From Nocardioides sp. SLBN-35 (lineage in GTDB: Bacteria > Actinomycetota > Actinomycetes > Propionibacteriales > Nocardioidaceae), in assembly GCF_006715725.1 (NCBI RefSeq), contig NZ_VFNU01000001.1:4650001-4714000 (forward strand): a stretch of DNA of 64,000 nucleotides, given 5' to 3'. Under the pieces are notes generated by a model, which saw only the letters and a list, made by a program, of their open reading frames with translations, had not been told where the DNA came from and ran no database searches. The translations under genes were made by a program, and so were the position numbers. Below are positions 17,922 to 26,977 of this stretch, one piece after another (positions within the stretch are counted from its first letter, which is position 1; the number at the start of each line of letters is the position of its first letter).

Positions 17922-18682
17922 GAGATCAACCCCAGGACGGGGCTGGAGGCGCGGGCCTCGGCGCGCCGCGGCACCCGGCCGGCGCCGTAGGCCAACCGGC
18001 CGGCATCGACCGCAAGGCGCAGCGCGGAGGCCATCGCGACCGGGTCGTCGGCCCGCGTCACGGCGGTCGCGGCGAGCACCGCGTCGCAGCCCAGCTCCAT
18101 GGCCAGGGCGGCGTCGCTCGCCGTACCGACGCCGGCGTCGAGGACCACCGGCACGTCGACCGCGGCCCGGACCGCTGCGATGGCGTGCGGGTTGAGGACG
18201 CCCAGCCCGGATCCGATCGGCGAGCCGAGCGGCATGACCGCCGCGCAGCCGGCGTCGACCAGCCGGCGGGCGAGCACCGGGTCGTCGGTCGTGTAGGGCA
18301 GCACCACGAACCCGCGCCGGACCAGCTGTTCGGCGGCGTCGAGCAGCTCGACCACGTCAGGCAGCAGGGACCGCTCGTCCCCGATCACCTCGAGCTTCAC
18401 CCAGTCGGTGCCGAGCGCCTCGCGGGCCAGCTCGGCGGTCAGCACCGCCTCCCGGGCGGACAGGCAGCCGGCGGTGTTGGGCAGCAGCCGGACACCGGCC
18501 GCGCGCAGCGCCGCCAGCAGGCCGCCGTCCGCGAGCGTGGAGGTACGCCGGATCGAGACCGTCACCAGCCCGGGCTCGGCGGCGGCCAGCACCGGCTCGA
18601 CCAGGGCGGTCCGCGGCAGGCCGCCGGTGCCGAGGAACAGCCTCGAGGAGAGCCGCTCGCCCGCGATCAGGACCTCGCTCAT
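17918..18682 (-). CDS. thiG: Thiazole synthase ThiG
   Basis: Makes the thiazole phosphate from deoxyxylulose phosphate, dehydroglycine and ThiS-thiocarboxylate. The 254-aa protein has the (beta/alpha)8 motifs LFLGTGGL, LPNTAGCLSAREAV, the Schiff-base Lys in VKLEVIGD, PLGSPIGSGLGV and VLDAGVGTASDAA. The start MSEVLIAGERLSS at 18682 overlaps the thiS stop (ATGA). The order thiO-thiS-thiG is the usual actinobacterial thiazole cluster, in which glycine oxidase supplies dehydroglycine. Confidence 0.97.
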   Translation of the reverse strand: MSEVLIAGERLSSRLFLGTGGLPRTALVEPVLAAAEPGLVTVSIRRTSTLADGGLLAALRAAGVRLLPNTAGCLSAREAVLTAELAREALGTDWVKLEVIGDERSLLPDVVELLDAAEQLVRRGFVVLPYTTDDPVLARRLVDAGCAAVMPLGSPIGSGLGVLNPHAIAAVRAAVDVPVVLDAGVGTASDAALAMELGCDAVLAATAVTRADDPVAMASALRLAVDAGRLAYGAGRVPRRAEARASSPVLGLIS

Positions 18683-18876
18683 CCGCCCTGCACCGCCGTC
18701 ACGACCTCGATCACGTCGCCGTCGGCCAGTCGCCACGACGGCCACTCGCCGCGCGGCACCACCTCCTCGTTGACCGCGACCGCGACTCCGTGCGGCCGGG
18801 CATCGCCGAGGCGGCGCTCCAGCAGGTCGGCGACGGTCGCCGCGTCCGTGACCGCCTCTCCGTTGCAGGTGATCAT
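18679..18876 (-). CDS. thiS: Sulfur carrier protein ThiS
   Basis: 65-aa ubiquitin-like sulfur carrier. It begins MITCNGEAV, has the hydrophobic pattern of the fold, and ends in the required Gly-Gly (TAVQGG), which is adenylated and converted to a thiocarboxylate before sulfur transfer to thiazole. It overlaps thiO upstream and thiG downstream by 4 nt each. No thiF is present in this window, so activation must come from a ThiF/MoeB-type protein encoded elsewhere. Confidence 0.95.
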   Translation of the reverse strand: MITCNGEAVTDAATVADLLERRLGDARPHGVAVAVNEEVVPRGEWPSWRLADGDVIEVVTAVQGG

Positions 18877-19871
18877 CGTGCTCCTTCCATGGTGCGGCGG
18901 GGATCGAGGACCGGGTCGACCCGTCCGGTCTCGAGGTGGTCGGCCACGAGCCGCGCGGTGAGCGGGGCCAGCAGCACGCCGTGCCGGTAGTGGCCGGCGG
19001 CGAGGACGACGCCGTCGACGCCGCTCGGCCCGACGAGCGGCAGTCCGTCGACGGTGGCCGGGCGGTCGCGGGCGGTGCCCTCGACCAGCTCGGCCCGGTC
19101 GAGGGCGGGCCACAGCGTCCGCGCGGCCGCCAACAGCCGCAGCGCCCCGCCGGCGGTCACCACGGGCGCAGCCGCGTGCGCCTCCGAGGTGGCGCCGAGC
19201 ACCACGCGCCCGTCGCCGCGCGGCACCAGGTAGACGGTTTCGCCGCCCACCCAGCCGCGGACGGTACGACGGGGCGGGTCGTCCGAGCGCAGCCGCAGGA
19301 TCTCGCCACGGACCCCGGAGACCAGTCCGGTCCAGGGTTCCGGCAGCGACGAGCCGGTCGCCACGACGGTCACCTCGGCGTCCGGTCGCGCGGAGCCACG
19401 CAGCACCACCCGGTCCAGCAGCGCCGCACAGACCGCCCTCGGATCGACGCTCGCCTCCGACGGCAGCAGCGCGCCGCCGGCCACGCGGGCCAGGGTGGGC
19501 TCGGCGGAGCGCACCCCCGCCCGGCCGAGGAGGTCGACGGAGTGGCCGTGCCGGTGCAGCAGCGCGGCCTGCCGCTCGACCTGCTGGAGGTCGCCGGCGT
19601 CGTACCCGACCAGGAGGGTGCCGCTCCTGCGCAGCGCGACGCCGAGACGGCCGGCCAGCTCCGGCCACAGCTCCAGCGAGGCCAGGCCGAGCCGGAGGAT
19701 CTCCTCCTCGCCGTGCCAGACCTCGGCAGCCGGGCTGAGCATCCCCGCGGCGGCGTACGACGCCCCGTCGGCGGGCCGTGGGTCGACCACCGCCACGCAG
19801 TGTCCACGCCGCGCGAGCTCCTCGGCGACCGTCAGCCCGACGATCCCCGCGCCCAGCACGTCGATCCGCAT
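18873..19871 (-). CDS. thiO: Glycine oxidase ThiO
   Basis: FAD-dependent amine oxidase (332 aa) oxidising glycine to iminoglycine for ThiG. The N-terminal dinucleotide motif is VLGAGIVGLTVAEELARRG. DGASYAAAGMLSP is the conserved ThiO segment. The FAD-binding C-terminus reads VVLAAGHYRHGVLLAPLTA. The start MRIDVLGAG at 19871 is chosen because the Rossmann strand begins there; AGGTGG lies about five bases upstream. It sits 10 nt after thiE and overlaps thiS by 4 nt. Confidence 0.95.
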   Translation of the reverse strand: MRIDVLGAGIVGLTVAEELARRGHCVAVVDPRPADGASYAAAGMLSPAAEVWHGEEEILRLGLASLELWPELAGRLGVALRRSGTLLVGYDAGDLQQVERQAALLHRHGHSVDLLGRAGVRSAEPTLARVAGGALLPSEASVDPRAVCAALLDRVVLRGSARPDAEVTVVATGSSLPEPWTGLVSGVRGEILRLRSDDPPRRTVRGWVGGETVYLVPRGDGRVVLGATSEAHAAAPVVTAGGALRLLAAARTLWPALDRAELVEGTARDRPATVDGLPLVGPSGVDGVVLAAGHYRHGVLLAPLTARLVADHLETGRVDPVLDPRRTMEGAR

Positions 19872-19881
19872 CCCGGCCACC

Positions 19882-20472
19882 TCAGGCGACTGCCGCGACG
19901 AGCTCCTTCGCTGCACCCAGGGGATCAGGTTGTCGCCAGATCGAGCCGATCACGGCCACGCCGTGGGCGCCGGCCGCCCGCACCTCACCGGCGGTCGCGG
20001 CGGTGATGCCGCCGATCGCGACGAGCGGCAGCACTCCGGCCGCCTCGGCGACGGCACCGACGCCCAGCGGCGCGGGCAGTCCGGCCTTGGAGCCCGAGGC
20101 GAAGACCGGACCGAACCCGGCGTAGTCCGCACCCGCATCGGCAGCCGCCACGACCTCCGCCCGGGACCGACAGGTCGCGCCGATGACCAGACCGGGAGCC
20201 AAGCGTCGCGCGTCGGCGACCGCGAGGTCGTCCGCGCCGAGGTGCACGCCGTCGGCGCCCACTGCGAGCGCCACGTCGAGCCGGTCGTTGACGACGACCA
20301 GCGCTCCCGCCGGACGCACCGCGGCGAGCACCGAGCGGGCCAGCACGACCAGCGCGCCGGTGGCCAGGGACTTGGCCCGGACCTGGAAGCCGTCGACCCC
20401 GGCCTCGGCCAGGGCGGGTAGCAGGGAGAGGTCGTCCCGTTCGGAGACCAGGCAGAAAAGGTGTGCGCTCAT
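19882..20472 (-). CDS. thiE: Thiamine phosphate synthase ThiE
   Basis: Joins HMP-PP and thiazole phosphate to give thiamine phosphate. The 196-aa TIM barrel carries the full substrate set: FQVRAKSL (R-x-K), VVNDRLDVALAVGADGVHLGADD (Asn-Asp, Asp, His-Leu-Gly), GATCRSRAE, GPVFASGSKAG and IGGI. This separates it from the second family member downstream. First gene of the operon. The start ATG follows AAGGAACGG, which is also the 3' edge of the TPP aptamer, so ligand binding could hide the ribosome site. Confidence 0.95.
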   Translation of the reverse strand: MSAHLFCLVSERDDLSLLPALAEAGVDGFQVRAKSLATGALVVLARSVLAAVRPAGALVVVNDRLDVALAVGADGVHLGADDLAVADARRLAPGLVIGATCRSRAEVVAAADAGADYAGFGPVFASGSKAGLPAPLGVGAVAEAAGVLPLVAIGGITAATAGEVRAAGAHGVAVIGSIWRQPDPLGAAKELVAAVA

Positions 20473-20477
20473 CAGGT

Positions 20478-20570
20478 CCGTTCCTTCGCCGGCATGATCC
20501 GGATCAGGTGTGACGGTCGGAGCGGCTCCAGCTCCCTCTCAGCCCGCTGCCGCGGACTCCCGTGGGTTGT
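20478..20570 (-). promoter_or_regulatory. TPP (thi-box) riboswitch
   Basis: Complete TPP aptamer on the minus strand ahead of thiE. The conserved parts are present in order: a P1/P2 strand with CGGGAG; the CCGC-GGCA-GCGG stem; the strictly conserved CTGAGA (20538-20543); a P3 stem GGAGC/GCTCC; GACCGTCACACCTGATC; and P4/P5 CCGGATCATGCCGGCGAAGG. The 3' side merges with the thiE ribosome site (AAGGA), which suggests control of translation. The 5' part overlaps the last ~28 coding bases of the upstream monooxygenase gene, and its TGA stop is part of CTGAGA. Confidence 0.95.
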
Positions 20571-21648
20571 CGGCGGCGACGTTAGCACCCTCGTGCGCGG
20601 CGAGGTAGCGCCGTACCGCCAATGCGGCCGCGCGCCCCGCCCGGTTCCCGCCGATGGTGCTCGCGGACGGGCCGTAGCCGACCAGCTGCACCCGCGGGTC
20701 ACGTACGGCGGTCGTGGCGGTCTGCACGTCTGCACCGCTCTGCAGCAGCGCGATCCCGCCGCGCTCGCTGCGCAGGTGGAGCGGCGCGAGGTGCCCGACC
20801 GCGGGCCGGAAGCCGGTCGCCCACAAGATGACGTCGGCCCGCTCGAAGGACCCGTCGGCCCAGCGCACGCCGTCCGGCTCGATCCGTGCGAACATCTCGC
20901 GGCGCCGCTCGTAGACACCGAGCCGGGCCGCCTCCTGCTCCTGGGGCCGCAGTGCGAGGCCGGTGACGCTGACGACGCTCGCGGGCGGCAGGCCCTCGCG
21001 GACCCGCTCCTGGACCAGCCCGATCGCGTGGCGGCCGACGTTCTCGTCGAAGTCGTCGCGCCACTCCGGGGCCCGCCGGGTCACCCACACCACGTCGGTG
21101 CGCGGCGCGAGCTCGCCGAGGAACTGGACCGCCGAGGCGCCGCCACCGACCACGACCACCCGCTTCCCGCGGAAGTGGTCCGGTCCGGGGTAGTCCGAGG
21201 TGTGCAGCTGCTCCCCGAGGAAAGTCTCGGCGCCCGGGTAGTACGGCACGAACGGCTGCGTCCAGGTGCCGGTGGCGTTGACCACGGTTCGCCCGGTCCA
21301 GCTGCGCTCGCCGGCGTGCACGACCAGGAGCCCATCGTCGTCGGTGACCCGGTCCACCCGCACCGGTCGTACGACGGGCAGCCGGTTGTGGTCCTCGTAG
21401 CGACCGAACCACGCCGGCACCACGACATTGGCCCGTTCGCGGGAGTCACCGGGAGCCGGGGCGTCCGGCAGGTCGGCCACGCCGTGCACGTCGTGCATCG
21501 ACAGCGAGTCCCACCGGTGCTGCCAGGCGCCGCCCGGCCGGTCGTTGGCGTCGAGCACGACGTGGTCGATGCCGAGCCGGGTCAGGTGGAAGGACGCCGA
21601 GAGGCCGGCCTGGCCGGCCCCGATCACCACTGCGCCGTACACGTGCAC
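20539..21648 (-). CDS. Flavin-containing monooxygenase / FAD-NAD(P)-binding protein
   Basis: About 369 aa, with an N-terminal FAD motif (VVIGAGQAGLSASFHL), the second FAD segment DRPGGAWQHRWDSL, and a second dinucleotide motif VVVVGGGASAVQF for NADPH, followed by an ATG-type WATGFRPAV. This is the layout of class B flavin monooxygenases/CzcO-like oxidoreductases. The substrate is unknown. The GTG at 21648 (VHVYGAVV) places the Rossmann strand at the N-terminus. ATGs at 21696 and 21789 are in frame but lie in AT-richer, promoter-like DNA. Its 3' end is embedded in the TPP riboswitch of the thiamine operon, so transcripts that read through would contain the aptamer. Confidence 0.85.
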   Translation of the reverse strand: MHVYGAVVIGAGQAGLSASFHLTRLGIDHVVLDANDRPGGAWQHRWDSLSMHDVHGVADLPDAPAPGDSRERANVVVPAWFGRYEDHNRLPVVRPVRVDRVTDDDGLLVVHAGERSWTGRTVVNATGTWTQPFVPYYPGAETFLGEQLHTSDYPGPDHFRGKRVVVVGGGASAVQFLGELAPRTDVVWVTRRAPEWRDDFDENVGRHAIGLVQERVREGLPPASVVSVTGLALRPQEQEAARLGVYERRREMFARIEPDGVRWADGSFERADVILWATGFRPAVGHLAPLHLRSERGGIALLQSGADVQTATTAVRDPRVQLVGYGPSASTIGGNRAGRAAALAVRRYLAAHEGANVAADNPRESAAAG

Positions 21649-21825
21649 GGGAGCAAAACAGCCATTTCGCCCCGGATATGCCCTCCGCCGTGACATTGTG
21701 AATGATTCTTCGTTAAAACCTCGCAGAAATCCCCACCTCGGCTCGCTCGGCGTGCCCGGGTAGTGGTTTGCTTGGGGGGCTCGACACATACATAGCAGTC
21801 ATCACACGGATGGGAATGGGGTCCC
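21649..21825. promoter_or_regulatory. AT-richer divergent promoter region
   Basis: 177 nt between the monooxygenase gene and the secreted-protein gene. It is markedly less GC-rich than its surroundings around 21690-21740 and 21765-21800, which suits two divergent promoters. No clear operator was found. Confidence 0.4.
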
Positions 21826-23136
21826 GTGAACGTGCGCAAGTTCGTCACCTTTGTCGCCTTCACCTTGGCGGGTGCAGGTCTGGTCGCCGTTCCGGCACCC
21901 GCGGCGCAGGCCGCCGACCCGGTCTACTGGTCCTACGCAGCCAGCACCGGCGCGACGTACGTCAAGGTCCTGGACGGTGTCGTCCAGTCCGACCTGACCG
22001 CCCAGTCGGGTGTCACCGGCGGCGCGAAGTCCAGCACCTCGAAGAACAGCACGGCCGCGGCCAGCGTGCTCAACCTCGCCCAGCTCGGCGCGGTGGAGAC
22101 CCAGACCGACGCCGTCGTCTCGCAGGTCCTCGGGCAGCCGCAGACCACGCTGAAGTCGTGGGCGCGGGTCGCCAACGTCAGCCTGCTCGGTGGCCTGATC
22201 ACCGCCGACGCGCTCGAGACCACGATCAGCACGACCGGTCGCGCGGACGGCAACGGCTCCCACACCGCCAACAGCCGCCTGGCGAACATCAAGATCGCCG
22301 GCGTCAAGCTGCCGCTCAACATCCCCAAGAACTACGCCGTCACCATCCCCGGCGTCGCCAGCGTCACCCTCAACTACTCGATGCACGGCAAGGTCGAGCA
22401 GGAGGACGGCGACCTGATCGGCACCATGGGCTGGGCGGTCGGCGTGACCCTGCTGCAGCCGTTCGGCGGCTACTCCGCCGGCGTGACCCTGCTGGTCAAC
22501 CCGGTCAACCAGTACCTCTCCGAGGTGCAGCCGTCCTCCGGCGCCGGCCTGTTCGGCACCGCCTACGGCAGCCGGGTCCAGGCCAACGTCTCCGACGCGG
22601 TCACGGTCGTCAGCGACCCGACCGCCCGGGTGATCACGCCCTTCGGCTCCAGCAACGGCCAGACCAAGTCCAACTCCACGCTGGCCGTGCGGGTGCCCGG
22701 CATCCTGACCACCGGCGCCATCACGTCGACCACGACCTCGACCAAGGACGCCTTCGGCAACGCCGAGATCACCAACACCAACCGCACCGCCGGCATCAAC
22801 CTGCTCGGCGGCCTGGTCAAGGCGACCGCGGTCAAGGTGACCGCCCACGGCAAGCTGGCCGACGGCAACTGGACCTCGGACATGAAGATGGAGCTGGTCA
22901 ACCTCGTCATCGCGGGTCAGACGATCCCGATCGACGTCTCGCCCAACACCATCCTCAACATCGCCGGTCTCGGCCAGGTCGCGCTCAACCTGCAGCAGAC
23001 CGACACCAGCGTGGGCTACCAGAACATGATCACCGCGGTGAAGGTCACCCTCGACACCGCCCAGGCCGGCCTGCCGGTGGGCGCCGTGATCGAGCTGGGC
23101 GTGGCCTACACGGGCATCGTCCCGCCCGCTGCCTGA
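21826..23136 (+). CDS. Secreted 'choice-of-anchor P'-like protein
   Basis: 436-aa exported protein. A basic start (VNVRKF), a hydrophobic core (FVAFTLAGAGLVAV) and APAAQAA give a clear Sec signal peptide. The mature part is rich in Thr, Ser, Val and Gly, beta-strand-like, and holds two related halves. VSLLGGLITADAL plus LANIKIAGVKLPLNIP (about 122-180) corresponds to INLLGGLVKATAV plus LVNLVIAGQTIPIDVS (about 325-385). This resembles actinobacterial 'choice-of-anchor P' surface proteins; function unknown. No LPXTG or C-terminal anchor helix is visible. The GTG at 21826 is the only sensible start before the signal peptide. A strong terminator hairpin follows. Confidence 0.8.
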   Translation: MNVRKFVTFVAFTLAGAGLVAVPAPAAQAADPVYWSYAASTGATYVKVLDGVVQSDLTAQSGVTGGAKSSTSKNSTAAASVLNLAQLGAVETQTDAVVSQVLGQPQTTLKSWARVANVSLLGGLITADALETTISTTGRADGNGSHTANSRLANIKIAGVKLPLNIPKNYAVTIPGVASVTLNYSMHGKVEQEDGDLIGTMGWAVGVTLLQPFGGYSAGVTLLVNPVNQYLSEVQPSSGAGLFGTAYGSRVQANVSDAVTVVSDPTARVITPFGSSNGQTKSNSTLAVRVPGILTTGAITSTTTSTKDAFGNAEITNTNRTAGINLLGGLVKATAVKVTAHGKLADGNWTSDMKMELVNLVIAGQTIPIDVSPNTILNIAGLGQVALNLQQTDTSVGYQNMITAVKVTLDTAQAGLPVGAVIELGVAYTGIVPPAA

Positions 23137-23153
23137 GCAGCACACAACGCCGC

Positions 23154-23193
23154 CCGAGGGGCCGGGTCGCCAGCAGGCGGCCCGGCCCCTCGG
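23154..23193 (+). terminator. Terminator hairpin after the secreted-protein gene
   Basis: Perfect 13-bp GC-rich stem: CCGAGGGGCCGGG at 23154-23166 pairs with CCCGGCCCCTCGG at 23181-23193 around a 14-nt loop, 17 nt after the stop codon. There is no U-tract, which is common in high-GC actinobacteria. Confidence 0.85.
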
Positions 23194-23224
23194 CCGTTCC
23201 CGGAGCGGGATATCCTCGGTAGCC

Positions 23225-24913
<1,689 letters not shown>

Positions 24914-24951
24914 CCCCGGGTGGTCGCGGCCGGGCCGGGTACGGCCCGGAC

Positions 24952-25317
24952 ATGGCTGTGACCACCTTCCAGGACCTCCCGCTCGCCGACCGCGACCGGT
25001 CGTGGGACGGCGACGCCGCCGACAAGCGGGTACGCCGCTGGGCGGGCGCCGAGGACGAGCCGAACGAGAAGTACCGCGACGCCCACGTCTGGTACGACGC
25101 CGAGGAGAAGGACAACTTCACGGCGTACAAGCTGCTCATCGCCGACGTGGTCGACGACCGGCTGGTCGCCGTGCCCCGCGGCGTGATGGCGGCGGGCAAC
25201 GTGATGCAGGGCGCCCGCGGCGGCGTCGACCTGCCGGACAAGGACGTCGACCGGGTCAAGAGCCACCTGGCGAAGTACTACCGCAAGATGGACGACACGG
25301 CGCCCTGGGAGGACTGA
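24952..25317 (+). CDS. Conserved small protein, function unknown
   Basis: 121-aa acidic soluble protein (MAVTTFQDLPLADRDRSWDGDAADKRV...). The tail DKDVDRVKSHLAKYYRKM resembles the 'V(K/R)xHLxxYYxKM' ending seen in some phage head-protease-like and actinobacterial conserved proteins, but I cannot name a function. Codon use and third-position GC look native. It sits 38 nt after the class I fumarase on the same strand and could be co-transcribed. The start ATG at 24952 is the first in frame after the fumarase stop; its ribosome site is weak. Confidence 0.8.
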   Translation: MAVTTFQDLPLADRDRSWDGDAADKRVRRWAGAEDEPNEKYRDAHVWYDAEEKDNFTAYKLLIADVVDDRLVAVPRGVMAAGNVMQGARGGVDLPDKDVDRVKSHLAKYYRKMDDTAPWED

Positions 25318-25369
25318 GGCTCCGGAGGGCTGAGGGAACCCTCCGTCGGTGTCGGCCGTTGGACCAGGC

Positions 25370-25639
25370 ATGCGCTGCCCCATCGACGAGACCACGCTGG
25401 TGATGAGCGAGCGGAACGGCATCGAGATCGACTACTGCCCGCAGTGCCGGGGCGTGTGGCTCGACCGTGGCGAGCTCGACAAGATCATCGACCGCTCGGT
25501 CGGCATGCCGCAGCCGGCAGCCGCGCCGCCGGCTCCCCGCGCGCCTCAGTACGACTCCTATCGCGAGCCGCAGCGCTACGACGACAAGCACTACAAGAAG
25601 CGCAAGCGCGAGTCCTGGCTCAGCGAGCTCTTCGACTGA
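25370..25639 (+). CDS. Zinc-ribbon protein, zf-TFIIB type
   Basis: About 89 aa. The N-terminal zinc ribbon has MRCPIDETTLV...IDYCPQCRGVWLDRGELDKII, the hallmark of the zf-TFIIB family (the first knuckle is CPID rather than CPxC). A Pro/Ala-rich linker follows and a basic tail KHYKKRKRESWLSELF, which could contact nucleic acid or a partner. Function unknown. The ATG at 25370 gives the family's usual M-x-CP start; a GTG at 25349 is also in frame. Its last 20 bases overlap the convergent DUF1648 gene. Confidence 0.85.
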   Translation: MRCPIDETTLVMSERNGIEIDYCPQCRGVWLDRGELDKIIDRSVGMPQPAAAPPAPRAPQYDSYREPQRYDDKHYKKRKRESWLSELFD

Positions 25640-26567
25640 GCCGGACCACCAGCGCATTCACCAGCTCGGCCGCGGGTTGCGGCCGGTCCACGGTCGCGGC
25701 GAACCGCTGCCCGTCGCGCAGCGTGAGCACGATCCCCTCACCGCGGCGGGCCACCGCCGCCCGGCCCTTGGTGCTGCGCCGGTAGCCCCAGCCGCCCCAG
25801 CGCAGGGGCTCGATGTCGCCGGTCTCGGCGGAGGCGATGTCGGCCAGGTGGATCCGCACCCGCGGCCAGTGCGCGGGGCCCCAGGACACGGCGACGCCGG
25901 CGTCGTCGACGCGCACCGTGACCACGTGGACCCACGCGACGGCGATCGCGGCGAGTCCAGCGGCCAGGGCAGCCGGCCACACGGCGAACCAGAGCGGGAC
26001 GGTCCCGAGGCCGAGGACGACGCCCAGCAGCAGTAGGCCGCGGGAGCTGGCCTCGCCGACCCAGGCCACCCGCTCGCCGTCGGCGAGCGCGAGGGTGGCG
26101 CTCGCGGCGGGCGCCGAGCCACCGGTCCGGACCGGACCGGGCAGCAGGCGGTGAACCGCCAGCGCAGCCCCGAACGGCAGCAGGGTCGCGAGCAGGATGG
26201 TCACGAGCGGCAGCCGGACCTCCTCGGCGCGAACGGCGTCGGCAGCGGCGAACAGCGTCGCCGCGTAGAGCGCGGCCGGCAGCCAGGCGAGCCAGGTGGC
26301 ACCGGCGGCGCCGAGTGGGGCGAGGGGCGAGCGGCGGCCCGACGCGGCGACGAGACCGAGCGCCACCAGCGTCGCCGCCCCGACCACGACGGCCACCACG
26401 ACGGTGAAGCCTGCGAGGGCGAGGGTCCCGTCGACCTCCCCGGCCAGGTCCCAGTGGGTCGGCACCGGGTCGGGGACCTGGTCGTGCAGGCCGAGGCCCA
26501 CGCCGACGACCCACAGAGGCGCCTGGAGGACGACGAGAGAAGCGAGCAACGCGCGGGTTCTGGTCAT
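25620..26567 (-). CDS. DUF1648-type membrane protein
   Basis: 315-aa membrane protein. The N-terminal DUF1648-like segment has a first helix followed by HDQVPDPVPTHWDLAGEVDG, the 'P.HW...G..D' motif of the family. About five to six helices follow, and a cytoplasmic C-terminal part with PH-like strands (VRVDDAGVAVSWGPAHWP). Function unknown. The ATG overlaps the stop of the GntR regulator gene (ATGA), so the pair form one operon. The arrangement resembles Bacillus YtrA-family regulators that control a neighbouring membrane-protein gene. Confidence 0.85.
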   Translation of the reverse strand: MTRTRALLASLVVLQAPLWVVGVGLGLHDQVPDPVPTHWDLAGEVDGTLALAGFTVVVAVVVGAATLVALGLVAASGRRSPLAPLGAAGATWLAWLPAALYAATLFAAADAVRAEEVRLPLVTILLATLLPFGAALAVHRLLPGPVRTGGSAPAASATLALADGERVAWVGEASSRGLLLLGVVLGLGTVPLWFAVWPAALAAGLAAIAVAWVHVVTVRVDDAGVAVSWGPAHWPRVRIHLADIASAETGDIEPLRWGGWGYRRSTKGRAAVARRGEGIVLTLRDGQRFAATVDRPQPAAELVNALVVRLSRRAR

Positions 26568-26926
26568 GGGAAGGCCTTCCGGATCTCGTTGACGAGCTCG
26601 TCGGGGGTCACGCCGATGCGGGCCGCGCGGGCGATCAGGTCGCGGACCTCGCGCCGCAGCGCGACCCGTTCCCGGTCGGGCTCGGCGAGGTCGCTGCGCA
26701 CGTGCGCCCCGCGCCCGCGGCGCAGGTCGACGATCCCCTCGTCGCGCAGCGCGCCGTAGGCACGCAGCACGGTGTGCATGTTGACGTCGAGCGCCGCGGC
26801 CAGCTCGCGGGCCGGCGGCAGCTTGTCGCCGCCGCGGAGACTGCCGTCGATGACCGCTGCACGCACCTGTGCCGCGATCTGCTCAGCCAGCCCCAACGGA
26901 CTCGCCGGATCCACTCGAACCAACAT
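26564..26926 (-). CDS. GntR-family regulator, YtrA subfamily
   Basis: 120-aa repressor-type protein with an N-terminal winged helix-turn-helix (LAEQIAAQVRAAVIDGSLRGGDKLPPARELAAALDVNMHTVLRAYGALRDEGIVDLRRGRGAHV) and a short helical C-terminal dimerisation part. The small size defines the YtrA subfamily. It overlaps the DUF1648 gene by 4 nt. The ATG is six bases after a TACCAT -10 hexamer, so the mRNA is probably leaderless. A 25-bp inverted repeat covers the start codon, suggesting autorepression. Confidence 0.93.
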   Translation of the reverse strand: MLVRVDPASPLGLAEQIAAQVRAAVIDGSLRGGDKLPPARELAAALDVNMHTVLRAYGALRDEGIVDLRRGRGAHVRSDLAEPDRERVALRREVRDLIARAARIGVTPDELVNEIRKAFP

Positions 26927-26950
26927 GTTTGTATGGTACTAGAACAAACA
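26926..26950. promoter_or_regulatory. Candidate GntR operator
   Basis: Perfect 7-11-7 inverted repeat: TGTTTGT (26926-26932) and ACAAACA (26944-26950). It overlaps the start codon and the -10 TACCAT of gntR on the minus strand and lies 16 nt before the -10 TAGGCT of fumC on the plus strand. It is well placed to repress gntR and possibly to affect fumC. It is much less GC-rich than its surroundings. Confidence 0.6.
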
Positions 26951-26977
26951 GATCAGTGCCGTCGGTAGGCTCGAGGA

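Noticed and set aside
21768..23222. 484-codon plus-strand frame and a 447-codon minus-strand frame over the secreted-protein gene
   Set aside because: Both are shadows; only the frame at 21826-23136 has a signal peptide and sensible composition.
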